A stretch of DNA of 64,000 bases from Cadophora sp. MPI-SDFR-AT-0126 (Eukaryota > Ascomycota > Leotiomycetes > Helotiales > Ploettnerulaceae). The stretch spans positions 496,001-560,000 of the forward strand of contig JAGMVK010000008.1 of assembly GCA_020747065.1 (NCBI GenBank), written 5' to 3'. Positions 55,073-64,000 of the stretch are shown piece by piece (the stretch's first letter is position 1; each line of letters opens with the position of its first letter). Made by a program: the position numbers and the translations under genes. The notes under the pieces are model-generated. The model saw nothing but the letters and a program-made list of their open reading frames with translations, was not told where the DNA came from and did not search any database.

Positions 55073-55863
55073 TAGAACAGATAAAAGAGGTTTCTCTTCG
55101 ACTACTCAGAGGATACTAACAGAAGGAAGATTACAGCTAGATACAGAATAAGATTCTACTAGGGAGCCATCTATCTGGCGAGACGTATATTAGCTGATAT
55201 AGTGCCCTAGTCCCTCTTATAATCTAAGTCCTTATTACTAGCCTAATCCGGTAGATAAAAAGTATTATAAACTAAGGATATACTATTTCAAGAGTCTTAT
55301 TAGATATATAGAGTAAGGGTATAAATTAGAAACACCTGATGATATACTAGAGGAGATCTATTAATAGTTATACGTAGAGGAATAATAGCGTCTCGAGAGA
55401 TATTAGCGAGGGCTTAGTCTATCTTCTTCGAGCTTACCTCTTATATATATTACAAATATATTACTTATATCCGGTTAATCTTCTAGTTAGATATCTTTAA
55501 GGGGTATATCTACCTATAAGTTGCATCTAAAACTAGCTATAATTATACCTCTTGATATTCCTAGCTACTTAGACGAATAAGTAGAAGAATACTATACTTA
55601 GTAGTAGTTAAGAGTTAAGAAGCTAGAACTGAAACTAGAATATTAAAAGGCCTACGATTTAATAATAGATAATAGTATAGATCTTAAGTTAATTCGGCGT
55701 AACTCTAATCTAAAGTATTTAACTAATAAGAAAATCAAACAGGGTATTACTAAGTATATTATAAGTAACATCGATAAATAAGTGAAGGAATATAAAAGAG
55801 TACAGACCGAGGAATAGCGCTTAAGGAGAGAGGAGGGAGAGAGGGGAAGACAGAGATACTAAA
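55073..55863 (+). pseudogene. Multicopy fungal gene, 3' half, heavily RIP-decayed
   Basis: One frame without indels, continuing the frame of 32735-33451 when the insert and one TA are removed. Text includes RGFSSTTQRILTEGRLQLDT, STREPSIWRDVY, YKLRIYYFKSLIRYIE, GYKLETPDDI, and near the end GITKYIISNID. It has more than fifteen TAG/TAA stops in about 260 codons, far denser than in the other half. In intact relatives, as I recall them, PSIW.DVY and the KxHYKL..HHLKSLI segment lie in the C-terminal half. Confidence 0.7.
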
Positions 55864-55889
55864 TGAACTAATTATGATTTCGTTAGTTA

Positions 55890-56960
55890 AGATAAATATA
55901 AAATTATATTTAATTAAAATTCCTCTCCTGTGATTCTTATATATCTAAAGTAGCTATTAGCACTAATTATCTTTCCACTGACGATATTAATACACTATTC
56001 TAGAAAATAATCAAACCCTTATACTAAGTTTACTTCGTCAACTTACTAGCTCTGTCGTATAAATACTTTCAACTTAGTAAAGAACTCTTTAATCGAATTA
56101 AGGTTAAGCGAGTATAGAGGCAGATATATAAGCTTTACTTTAGCCTTATAGCATATCTACTCAATTCGTTCTATGCGATAAAAGGATACATTATCTATTA
56201 TAAGAACCGACTTTAGCTCTAGCTATCTGCTATATAAAGAAAGGAGCTCCTCGATGAAATCCTTGAAAATAGTACTATCTATAAATCCTTAAAAGACGCG
56301 AGCGTATATAACTTCGTCTTATATATAAGCTAGTAGTATTTAGTACCGAATCTCGCGCTAAAATCGAGTGACTTAAACTAGTGTTATACTCGCAGGAGAC
56401 TAGCTAGTTCATCTAAAACTAATATATTAGTCGTAGCCGGATTCATCTATATAGACGAGATAGTAGGAACAGAACTCCTTTAGATTATATAAATATAAAT
56501 CTTGTAGATTATAATTTTGTCTATTTGCGACTCAGCGGATAGTCTTCTTAGTCTAGTTCCGACTGCTTAATGCCCTTCTTATGCCATAAGTTGATATAAG
56601 TATCTCGAACTTATCCTATAGAAATATCACTATTTCTAAGCGATATAAGCTAAGCTTCTCTAGTAAGTATTTATAAAGAGCATCTAGTATTATAGGCGTA
56701 ACGCTCGCTCTACGTCCGCTTATATTATAAGAAGCTTTGATGCTACTAAAGTACAGAACGTTTAAGCGAATCGCTTAAATATAACAGATACTACAGCTAG
56801 CAGCTTTTACTATTTCAGGATTAGTAAAAGATAGGCCGCTGAAGATTATATCACTAATTAACTCAGTCTGTGATTTCGTAAGATTAGGCGCTATAGCTAA
56901 GAGCTGACTATCCTTGAGTGATGCGATTCGCAACTGTTATAGATGATAAGTAAGAGGTAT
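55890..56960 (-). pseudogene. Tc1/mariner-like transposase remnant
   Basis: Minus-strand text: an N-terminal helix-turn-helix part near 56.9 kb (LISDIIFSGLSFTNPEIVK), VYIDESGYD at 56430-56456 (first Asp), VLIIDNVSFYR near 56174-56208 (second Asp), and YSLNLNSIKEFFTKL near 56085-56130, where the expected PDLNPIEE motif has changed. DDE/D-type transposase of the Tc1/IS630 superfamily, with numerous stops. I found no convincing terminal repeats, so boundaries are approximate. It lies just right of the split gene and outside the 21.6-kb insert. Confidence 0.7.
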
Positions 56961-57507
56961 TATCAACGAAAACAAAAAGGTCCTACTGATAATAATAAAG
57001 GATAGTATACTTAAAGATAACATATCTCTATAAAGCCTCGTAAATTTTCGCGAAAGTAGCGAACCTCGTTTACTATAATAGTAGATTAACAACAAAGAAT
57101 ACGATATACCTAGTCTTTATAATAACCAAAAACACTTGGCATTAGGCATATGAAAATATGTATAGTTCATAAGCACGAGGCCGCAATCGCTCCTTACTGT
57201 ATAAAAGATTTTGCAGAACCAAATCCTGGCATATGAAATTGGTTTTCTTTGTTTAACGCTCCTTTCTTTCGATGTCCACCCACAGAAGATATGGCGCTAG
57301 GACGGACAATGGTATGGAGTGGCTTTCTTTGTCCAACCTTGGAGCCTCAAACTTATTTTCAACGAAAATCTTGCCATCCGTCCTCTAAACAACTTTTAGG
57401 TGCTGTTATCCATCTGCCAGATACCTCAGATGTAGCGAAAGTCTTGTTGATTTTGCAGAAGAGCACCGAAAACCCAAGCACATTCTCACAATCAGTACCC
57501 AGCAAAC
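56961..57507. other. Right boundary of the repeat region
   Basis: AT-rich remnants up to about 57.2 kb, then normal-composition spacer before the 3' end of the zinc transporter gene. No gene called. Confidence 0.5.
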
Positions 57508-59393
57508 TCACGCCCATTTACCCAGAACACTCATGAGGACCAGACCAGCCACAAGGCTAATGCCCCCAATAAGACCCTTCATCCAGCCAGCCCTTGCCAT
57601 ATCACCCCACATCCAATCATGCGCCAGCATCTCCACAAGACCAACCCAGAGCAATATCCCCGCACTCAACGCGTCCAATGTCCCAATCGACACGATTGTC
57701 GCCGGGTCATTACCATTGAAGTGCTGCAAGACACCTACACCGATCGCCATACCGATGGGAGTGATGAGCGTGAAGATACCAGCCATGAGGACTTTGGTGA
57801 GGAATGATGTCGAGGATTTGAGGGCTGCGATTCGGGTTCCGAGGGCAAGGCCTTCAAACATTTGGTGGAAGAGGATTACGATGAACAGGGTGGTGAAGTA
57901 GGAGTTGGGGGTTACGTTGAGGGTTATGCCGATCACTGTATATTGTTAGAGTGCATGGTTTGGAAAAGGACATGGCAAGGGGAGACATACGAATGGAATG
58001 AAACACGATGCCAGCTTCCATGACAGCAACGCTGAAGTGGCTGTCTGGATGCATATTATTGGAATGGGCATGTCCAAGCGCCGCGATGGATGTATCTGGC
58101 GCGGGGGAAGTGACATGGGTGCTTCCTTTTGGAGAGCTCTCGGAGAACTGCTCCGAGTCCACCGCAGCGACAGCACCTGCGTTTCGCCTTGCCACAAGTC
58201 TGTTGCCAATATACTCGACTAGGAACGAGAGGAAGACTCCCGCCATGGCGATAGCTGTTGTGGTTCCTTCGTAGACGAGTTCACCGAGACATTCGTTCGC
58301 GAATTGCATCTCGGCATGAGTGAGGAGCTACTTCTGTTAGCGGCCTACCAAAACTAGGGAATCAACGATACCTACATGAACAAAGGCTGTGGAGATGATA
58401 ATACCAGTTCCGAACTGCTTGAGTATCGTGAAGAGAATGCTGTTCAATCTCATCTTGCTGAATCTTTCGATCACCATCGGCGCAAAAACAGCTAGTATCA
58501 ATCAGCAAGACTCAAGTGAAAGTACTGATGGGCAGGACAGACCAAAGCCACTTGTCCCCAAAATAACAAAGATAAGTCCAATACGAAGTCCAGTATTGTA
58601 GTCTCTGTCCACACGGTCGCAGGTAGTAGGAGAGGACGAGCCTCCAGTGCAGTGTCTTCAAGTATGTAAGCTGGTGTTGCCAAATCCAGAACATATATCA
58701 CTCACTCAACAGTGCCGTGAAAGTGGCAATTCTCCCCAGATGTTTCGGCCTCAGCATCATGGTCGTGATGCTCCTCACCAGTCTCGTCTGTATGTTCTGC
58801 GCCTTCCAGGGCAATGGGAATTTCAGATCCATCTGATGCTACGCAATATCTAAGGTCACTCAGCATATCGAGACTTTAAATCCGTGCGCCACAGTATGAC
58901 ATATAGTGTACCTACATTGAGCCACCTCCATGGTCATGGCAGTCATTGTATGATTCTGGAAGGGGAGTGATCGCTGGAGTCTTGAGGACCTCGTATTCCG
59001 TTCCACTGGCTTGACAGTACCTTGGCGAGGGTGAGCACCGAAGTAGAGAGGATGGATATACACCCTAGACTTACTGTGCGCCACCGTCGTGGATGTGGCA
59101 TGCTGTCACCGATGCTGGGACTGCGATAGATGTTGCGCTGGCATCTACAGATGCTGGTGCTGTAGTCTCAGGTGCAGCCGTAGCAGCAGCTATAGATCCC
59201 GTTCGTGTAAATGGTACTTCAGATCCGTTCGGGAGGTAGCAGTATCTATGATACTCGTTAAAAACGATCATGCGAGTCAACAATTGACTTACTCCTGTCC
59301 ATCATGACTGTGGCAACCGCTGAGGGTAAAAGTACTTTGCGTGAGCACACAAGTTACTAACCCAGCAAAAACAAAGATCTTTCGTAAAGTCAT
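57508..59393 (-). CDS. zrfC: ZIP zinc transporter with four-motif zinc-binding ectodomain
   Basis: Eight exons (high to low): 59393-59293, 59245-59075, 59020-58916, 58849-58706, 58655-58552, 58491-58376, 58327-57991, 57935-57508; 501 residues. A signal peptide (MTLRKIFVFAGLVTCVLTQS) leads into an ectodomain with CHSHDGQEYC (27-36), CHIHDGGAQYC (83-93), CHDHGGGSIYC (118-128) and CHFHGTVEHC (167-176), plus a His-rich EEHHDHD. The ZIP domain follows: CDRVDRDYNTGLRIGLIFVI, FGTGIIISTAFVH, a HAHSNNMHPDSHF loop, and helices with EAGIVFHSILIGITL and FHQMFEGLALGTR, which carry the metal-site His/Glu residues. It imports zinc at the plasma membrane. Four N-terminal motifs are the described feature of A. 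fumigatus ZrfC, the alkaline/zinc-poor transporter. Each motif is split by a phase-2 intron. Confidence 0.9.
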
Positions 59394-60368
59394 GACCGTG
59401 AAGTTTGGCTGTGGCGATACTGGATGGAAGGAGATGACGGTGGGGGCTTGGTCGACAGCATACTCGAATACCTTATATTCCCGAGCAAATAACCCACATC
59501 ATGCACGAAAGAGACCTTGAGCAAAAGAAAAGAATCCCACCGCATTATTGGCCGGGTTCAACACAAATCTCATATCCACGATTGCTGGGCGTTCGGTCGC
59601 CAAGCGAGAGCGGGTTTATTGAGTGCTGGGCTTTCCACCTCGCCGCCCACAACCTTGACAGAGAAGTCCTCCACCAAAACAGCACAAGCTGCACTCCAAT
59701 TGGCTGCCAGGCGCCATTTATGGCCATCTCCTGCTTTAGTGGTGCATAACAAGAGGCAATTATCCGCCAAGCGCCAAGCGCCGAGACAAATCGAATGCTT
59801 GAGTAGCCATCAAGGTATCGGCATTTCAGCACCTCATCCCTCAGCATCGACACTTCCTCGGATGACAACCTGTGAGAAGCGCGGGAAGCCAAAGTTTGGT
59901 GAAGATGACAGCTGCTGAGAGAGGCGCATGCCACGTTCGATTGTTCTAGCTCGCTCTTAGCTTCGGACTTGTTGACCAATTTTTTGAAGAGTTTTGTGTG
60001 TTGTATCGGTTCCAAGACTTTGGGATACGTACAGAAGAAACTTTTATGTACCAATTCCTTGATTTTGGGACCAGATCCGAAAGAAAAGGTGCCATCAAGG
60101 TTGTAGATCGCGCAGAATGATCTGACAGATTCTATTCTGGCTGCTTGGCTGCGATGTCCTAGGTCAATAGCTGTGATCCTGTTACGGAGGAACCGAAAGA
60201 GAAGGCTGGGAATTGGGATGATCGTTCAAGTACTGAACCAGAGGGGTCCTCTCGGGATATCTCACCACGAATATATAAAGCTTGCCAACACCCGTCAATT
60301 GGTTCTTCATCGTCAGCAGCCAATTCATCTTCCATTGACTCTGAAGCCACAAGAAAGGACCTCTCACC
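59394..60368. promoter_or_regulatory. Shared divergent promoter of the zinc transporter and Pra1-like gene
   Basis: 975 bp between two start codons pointing apart. CAAGGT, the core reported for the zinc regulator ZafA, occurs at 59811-59816 and 60096-60101. GCCAAG, a PacC-type pH site (GCCARG), occurs at 59599-59604, 59766-59771, 59773-59778 and, inverted, at 60144-60149. In A. fumigatus the homologous pair is induced by low zinc at alkaline pH through ZafA and PacC. Hexamers occur by chance, so the clustering is only suggestive. Confidence 0.6.
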
Positions 60369-61388
60369 ATGCTGTTGACTCAAATCCTCCTCCTTCTCGG
60401 TGGCATCTCATTGACCGCCGCCATTCCAACCTTTGCTTCAGAGCAAAATGTCGAGCAACGAGACGCAACTTGGACATGGAACGAAGGAGCCTCACCCGAC
60501 TACACGATCCATGTTTCTTGCAATGCCACGGAGCGGAATCAACTCCAGCGTGCTCTGAACGAGAGTACAGTCTTGGCTCAGCATGCAAAGGATCACATCA
60601 TGCGATTTGGCAACTCGTCCGAGACTTACGTTAAGTATTTTGGAAATTCTAGCGCCACTGCTGAGCCTGCTGGATGGTTCGACAAGCTCATAAGTGGAGA
60701 CAAGAGCGGAATCGTGTTCCGCTGTGATGATATCGACAATAAGTGCTCTCAAGATGGTATGCTTACCGCTTGATATTGTGGGAGCTGAAGCTGACTTTCA
60801 AAGGTTGGGCCGGACATTGGAGAGGAGAGATCTCGCCAGACCAGACTGTCATCTGCCCATTATCGTTCGAGGCACGATGGTCGTTGGAGGCGATGTGCGG
60901 ACACGGATACACTGTAGCGGAGCAGAAGGACTCTCTGTACTTCGGAGCCGACTTGCTGCACCGTCTCTACCACACTTCGAAGATTGCCGAAGGTGTTGTT
61001 GATCACTACGCCGATAGTAAGTGTCTCGAAAATACCTGGGGGGAAAATGTTAATCAGCTTCGTAGCTCAAGAAGAGATCCTCCAACTTGCGATCGATCAC
61101 CCCGAGGAGGCTGTACGAAACAGTGCGTCACTTCGTCACTTTGCCGTCGAGGTGTATGCATATGACATCGCGGTGCCAGGGCATGGATGCGCGGGGACTG
61201 TCCCCGTCTCAGCAGCTACATCTGCTAGTGAACCTGCAGTCGCTTCGTCAACGTCATCTGCTACGGCGGCGTCTTCGACTTCGGAAACACCAGCTGCTAG
61301 CACAACTGAAGTTACTCCAGTCAGCACTGTGAGCAGTGCCGCAGCTGAATGCCATACACATGCCGACGGAGTGGTGCACTGCGCATGA
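60369..61388 (+). CDS. PRA1: Pra1/Asp f 2-like secreted zinc-binding protein (zincophore)
   Basis: Three exons: 60369-60756, 60804-61016, 61066-61388 (introns 47 and 49 nt); 307 residues. Signal peptide MLLTQILLLLGGISLTAA. The M35-related core shows HVSCNATERNQLQRALNES, AKDHIMRFGNSSETYVKYFG, VFRCDDIDNKCSQDG, ICPLSFEARWSLEAMCGHGY and a metal-site-like DLLHRLYHTSKI...VVDHYADT. A Ser/Thr/Ala-rich linker (about 230-294) leads to the terminal motif CHTHADGVVHC (296-306), the same CHxH...HC signature as in the neighbouring transporter. Pra1 captures extracellular zinc and returns it to the partner transporter at the cell surface. Confidence 0.9.
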
Positions 61389-61501
61389 TGGAGTCCATGG
61401 GAGGCTACGCGGCGGTGAAGATGAATAGCATAACAGATGACTTCATGACCAAGTAAATAGACAGTTTTGATTCTCAAGGACGCGAAAAGTCGTAAATAAC
61501 A

Positions 61502-62139
61502 TCAAACAATTTTGTCCGTGATCTTCTGCGGCACGGGAACCGTGTCTTTGAATGACTGCCTCCCATTCAGGCAGTCAACATACTTCGCCAAATCCGGATG
61601 ATTCTTCCTCCATGGATATTCGCTGAGTCTGACATCCACATAGCCACAGACACTTCCAACAGCGACATCCGCATGACCAAACCTGTCACCGATAATAAAT
61701 TGCTTCTTCCCCACCCACTCGGCGAGAGCTTTGAATCCACCATCGACTTTCCTCATCTGACGTGCCTTCCACTCCTCGCTCTGTCCATCTTGAGCACGTT
61801 GCTTTCAAAGAATAACAAGACCAGCGCATCACACATCCCATCAACCACAACCTCGACTTTCTTGGCAAAGAGTTTCTCATCGGTGTCCTGCGAGAGCATT
61901 GGAGTGGTATTGGGAAACTTGGCTTCGATATATTCCAGAATGAAATGAGACTCGTAGACTGCTGACCCATCTTCGAGAATGAGAACGGGAAGTTTCTCGA
62001 GCGGGTTGTAGAGTGGAGTCTTCGTGGTGCTGTCCCAGGGTACCTCAGTTAAGAGCTCGAATGGTATGCCCTTCTCAGCGAGGATGATGCGGACCTTCCT
62101 TGCGTAAGGAGAGGGTGTCGCGCTGATGAGTTGGAGCAT
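61502..62139 (-). pseudogene. Glutathione S-transferase with a frameshift
   Basis: The frame from 62139 (MLQLISATPSPYARKVRIIL, thioredoxin fold; KLPVLILEDGSAVYES binds glutathione) stops at 61753 after LKMDRARSGRHVR. The next frame carries the conserved continuation SEEWKARQMRKVDGGFKALA, FIIGDRFGHADVAVGSV, ending at 61502. The break lies at about 61776-61783. A 7-nt tandem copy of AGCGAGG lost there would account for it exactly, but a single missing base also would. A very short 41-nt intron is formally possible but would remove CDALVLLFFES, which looks conserved. Intact length would be about 214. Bacterial-type GST fold, cytosolic. Confidence 0.75.
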
Positions 62140-63045
62140 GTTGTGTCAATTGGAAGAGTATGAGATGAGGTGGGCATAGGAGACTTGACGATGTTTTGAA
62201 CATGGACATAGAGCATCGATGACGACAAAAGAACAAGGCTAAGAAGCCTAGCACTCAGCCTTGTGCATGTGCTGTGGAAACTATAATAGGAATGATTGTC
62301 CTGGCTCAAACAAACGCAGGTAATAAAGAAGTTCCAGCAGATCCAAAGCGAATAAGTCCATTCTCATATGTTTGACATCTCTATGGAGGTCATGGGAGCA
62401 GATTCCCAATTGAACAAGGACGAGACAAACGGCACGCCAAGCCATAAAACGAGCAACGGAATGGCGGCTCACATGCCAGAAGAGACAGGAAAAAAAAAGA
62501 GTGAGTGCTCTATACTTAATCCCAAGATCTTGTAGCGAAGCTCGAGCAATGGAATCTTCCCATTAGAATGTAAAATTGATGCCTGTAAAGAGGCAAGAGA
62601 GTGTTCTATAGCATTGCCGTACTACACACTCGTGGAGGTAGCCGTGGAGTAGCAAAGAGCCACTAAACATAAGGTTCCCATACCTTTGGCGGTTTATTGT
62701 GCTGTTACCTGCTGATATTTCTCTGATCATAAGGAGAAGGAAAAAAAGCTCTCAGCCAGGAGGATGAGGTCCAAATAAGCCTCGGTTGATTGGCTCGGGA
62801 ACGCGCCGAGCTATTATTAGGGATACTCCACGCTAAGGAAATGTCAGGGGAACATCTGGAGAAAACGATATTTGGATTTCGTACTCAAATACGAAGCAAC
62901 ACGACGACCTGCAAATAAAGGAGACTCGGCCTGCAAGTTCTCCTCCACACTCCTTACCTTCTTTTCTAAATCACCGACGTCTGCGAATAATTCGGCCCTT
63001 TCCTCCGTCATCTTCCGCAGCTTCAACAGACTAGATGTCCCCGCG
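62140..63045. other. Divergent promoter region of GST and GUP1-like genes
   Basis: 906 bp. Minus frame 62844-63053 has a coiled-coil look (MTEERAELFADVGDLEKKV) but overlaps the GUP1 start region on the opposite strand and is probably chance. No gene called. Confidence 0.5.
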
Positions 63046-64000
63046 ATGACCATCTTCTCCTACATAAGGAGCATCTATGCTCTGGACACGATCGATACTC
63101 GATTCACGAGCTCCTCCGCCACTCCCTACCAGACTGTCGTCGACGCCCGCTCGGATCCGTCCTCGAAAATAAAACGAGATGATTCTGTGCCAGGAGTAGG
63201 AGTGAGGACAGATCACAGTGGCAGACCGATTGCCCAACCTTCAAAATGGAACACCCCGGAATTCTACTTCTATTATTTTGTATTCATAACAGTTGTACCA
63301 TATATGTTCTGGGTGGCATACGATGTGTCTCGGCGTGCGTACAATGAAGTCTCCTCCAAGAGCTACAACCTGACTTGCTGCAGCATCCCACCCTAATTAC
63401 CACAAGTTCGAACCGTATTTGAGTAAAGGCTGGATCCCTGGGCGCAAGATCGTACGTTGGAACCCTGCAGAAGAGATTTGTGCCATTCTAACGCAGTACA
63501 GGACATCTCTGATGCCCAATACTGGTCCTTCCGTAAAAATGTACCATATCTTGCGATCCTCCTGGCATTCCACCCTATCCTTCGAAAAGTCTATAATGCA
63601 GTTCGACCAGTTCCCGTTCGAAACGGCTCTCCTAAGTTCAATGGAGCTCCGTCATATATGTCGGTGGCAGATGGAGAGGCTCGTAAGGAGCAGCGGGCCT
63701 CGTTTGATTTCGGATTCGCGATATTGTTTTTGGCAGCTATACATGGCTTCTCAGGCTTGAAAGTCATGGCTATTTTGTACGCCAACTATTTTCTGGCGAC
63801 CGGACTGCCTCGTCAATATGTTCCGGCTGCCACTTGGATCTTTAACATTGGCATTTTGTTTGCAAACGAATTGTCAGATGGGTACAAGTTCTCAGGAATG
63901 GCAGCATATCTCTCGCCTCTAGATGCTACAGGACAGGGAAACTCCCTCAACAATTGGGGAGTGTGGCTTGATAACCACAGTGGAATCATTCCCAGATGGG
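63046..64000 (+). CDS. GUP1: GUP1-like membrane-bound O-acyltransferase, 3' end outside the window
   Basis: Exons 63046-63334, 63384-63451, 63502 to the window edge (introns 49 and 50 nt). MTIFSYIRSIYALDTIDTRF, then SKWNTPEFYFYYFVFITVVP, YMFWVAYDVSRPSHPNYHKF, EPYLSKGWIPGRKIDISDAQ, YWSFRKNVPYLAILLAFHPI and helices GFAILFLAAIHGFSGLKVMAI, YVPAATWIFNIGILFANEL. This order matches fungal Gup1, the MBOAT that remodels GPI-anchor lipids in the ER and is also linked to glycerol uptake. The catalytic His region lies beyond the edge. Confidence 0.88.

Noticed and set aside
61776..61816. 41-nt intron as explanation of the GST break
   Set aside because: Too short for the introns seen here (45 nt or more), weak donor, and it would remove a segment that looks conserved.
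62844..63053. Coiled-coil-like minus-strand frame
   Set aside because: Overlaps the start and leader of the GUP1-like gene on the other strand and has no further support.

Overview
The window is a filamentous ascomycete chromosome segment. Protein genes are mostly interrupted by 45-130 nt introns with GT...AG ends and CTRAC-like branch points, there are no operons or bacterial ribosome binding sites, and the repeats show strong C-to-T/G-to-A decay that turns CAG, CAA and TGG codons into stops, as repeat-induced point mutation (RIP) does. A Leotiomycetes-like host is my guess, not something the sequence proves.

Left arm (1-32.3 kb) is gene-rich. In order: a partial secreted cysteine-repeat protein (-), an ABHD12-like hydrolase (-), a secreted lactonase-type beta-propeller (-), a berberine-bridge FAD oxidase (+), an intronless LRR-kinase of a type I associate with bacteria (-), a DUF4185-like secreted protein (+), a GH130-like protein (+), a wax-synthase-like MBOAT (-), the nuclear actin-related protein ARP4 (+), D-serine dehydratase DSD1 (-), TFIID subunit TAF1 (+), an array of five ~70-bp repeats, then a LaeA-like methyltransferase (-), a P450 (+, frameshifted), an AKR7-type aldo-keto reductase (-) and a small unknown gene (-, frameshifted). 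The last four look like a small accessory block beside the repeats.

The centre (32.7-57.1 kb) is a nest of mobile DNA. A degenerate multicopy gene is cut in two (32735-33451 and 55073-55863) by a 21.6-kb insert that has 46-bp terminal inverted repeats and a TA target duplication. Removing the insert and one TA joins the halves in frame. The insert carries an intact HET-domain gene, an intact BTB gene, a small conserved-looking minus-strand gene, a C2H2 gene with one stop codon and a decayed nuclease-like gene. It was itself invaded by a ~790-bp TA-flanked element (in turn invaded by a 7.6-kb copia retrotransposon with 215-bp LTRs and a TTTTA duplication), by a 2.2-kb pogo/Fot-like element and by a 2.0-kb piggyBac-like element. 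A decayed Tc1/mariner-like transposase gene follows at 55.9-57.0 kb. I could not identify a transposase for the 21.6-kb element itself.

Right arm (57.5-64 kb) is gene-rich again. A ZIP zinc transporter (-) and a Pra1/Asp f 2-like zinc-binding secreted protein (+) are divergently transcribed from one 975-bp promoter region, the arrangement known for zrfC-aspf2 in Aspergillus fumigatus and ZRT1-PRA1 in Candida. The transporter ectodomain has four CHxH...C zinc motifs, each cut by a phase-2 intron at the same place. A frameshifted glutathione S-transferase (-) and the start of a GUP1-like acyltransferase (+) complete the window. No tRNA, rRNA or CRISPR was recognised.
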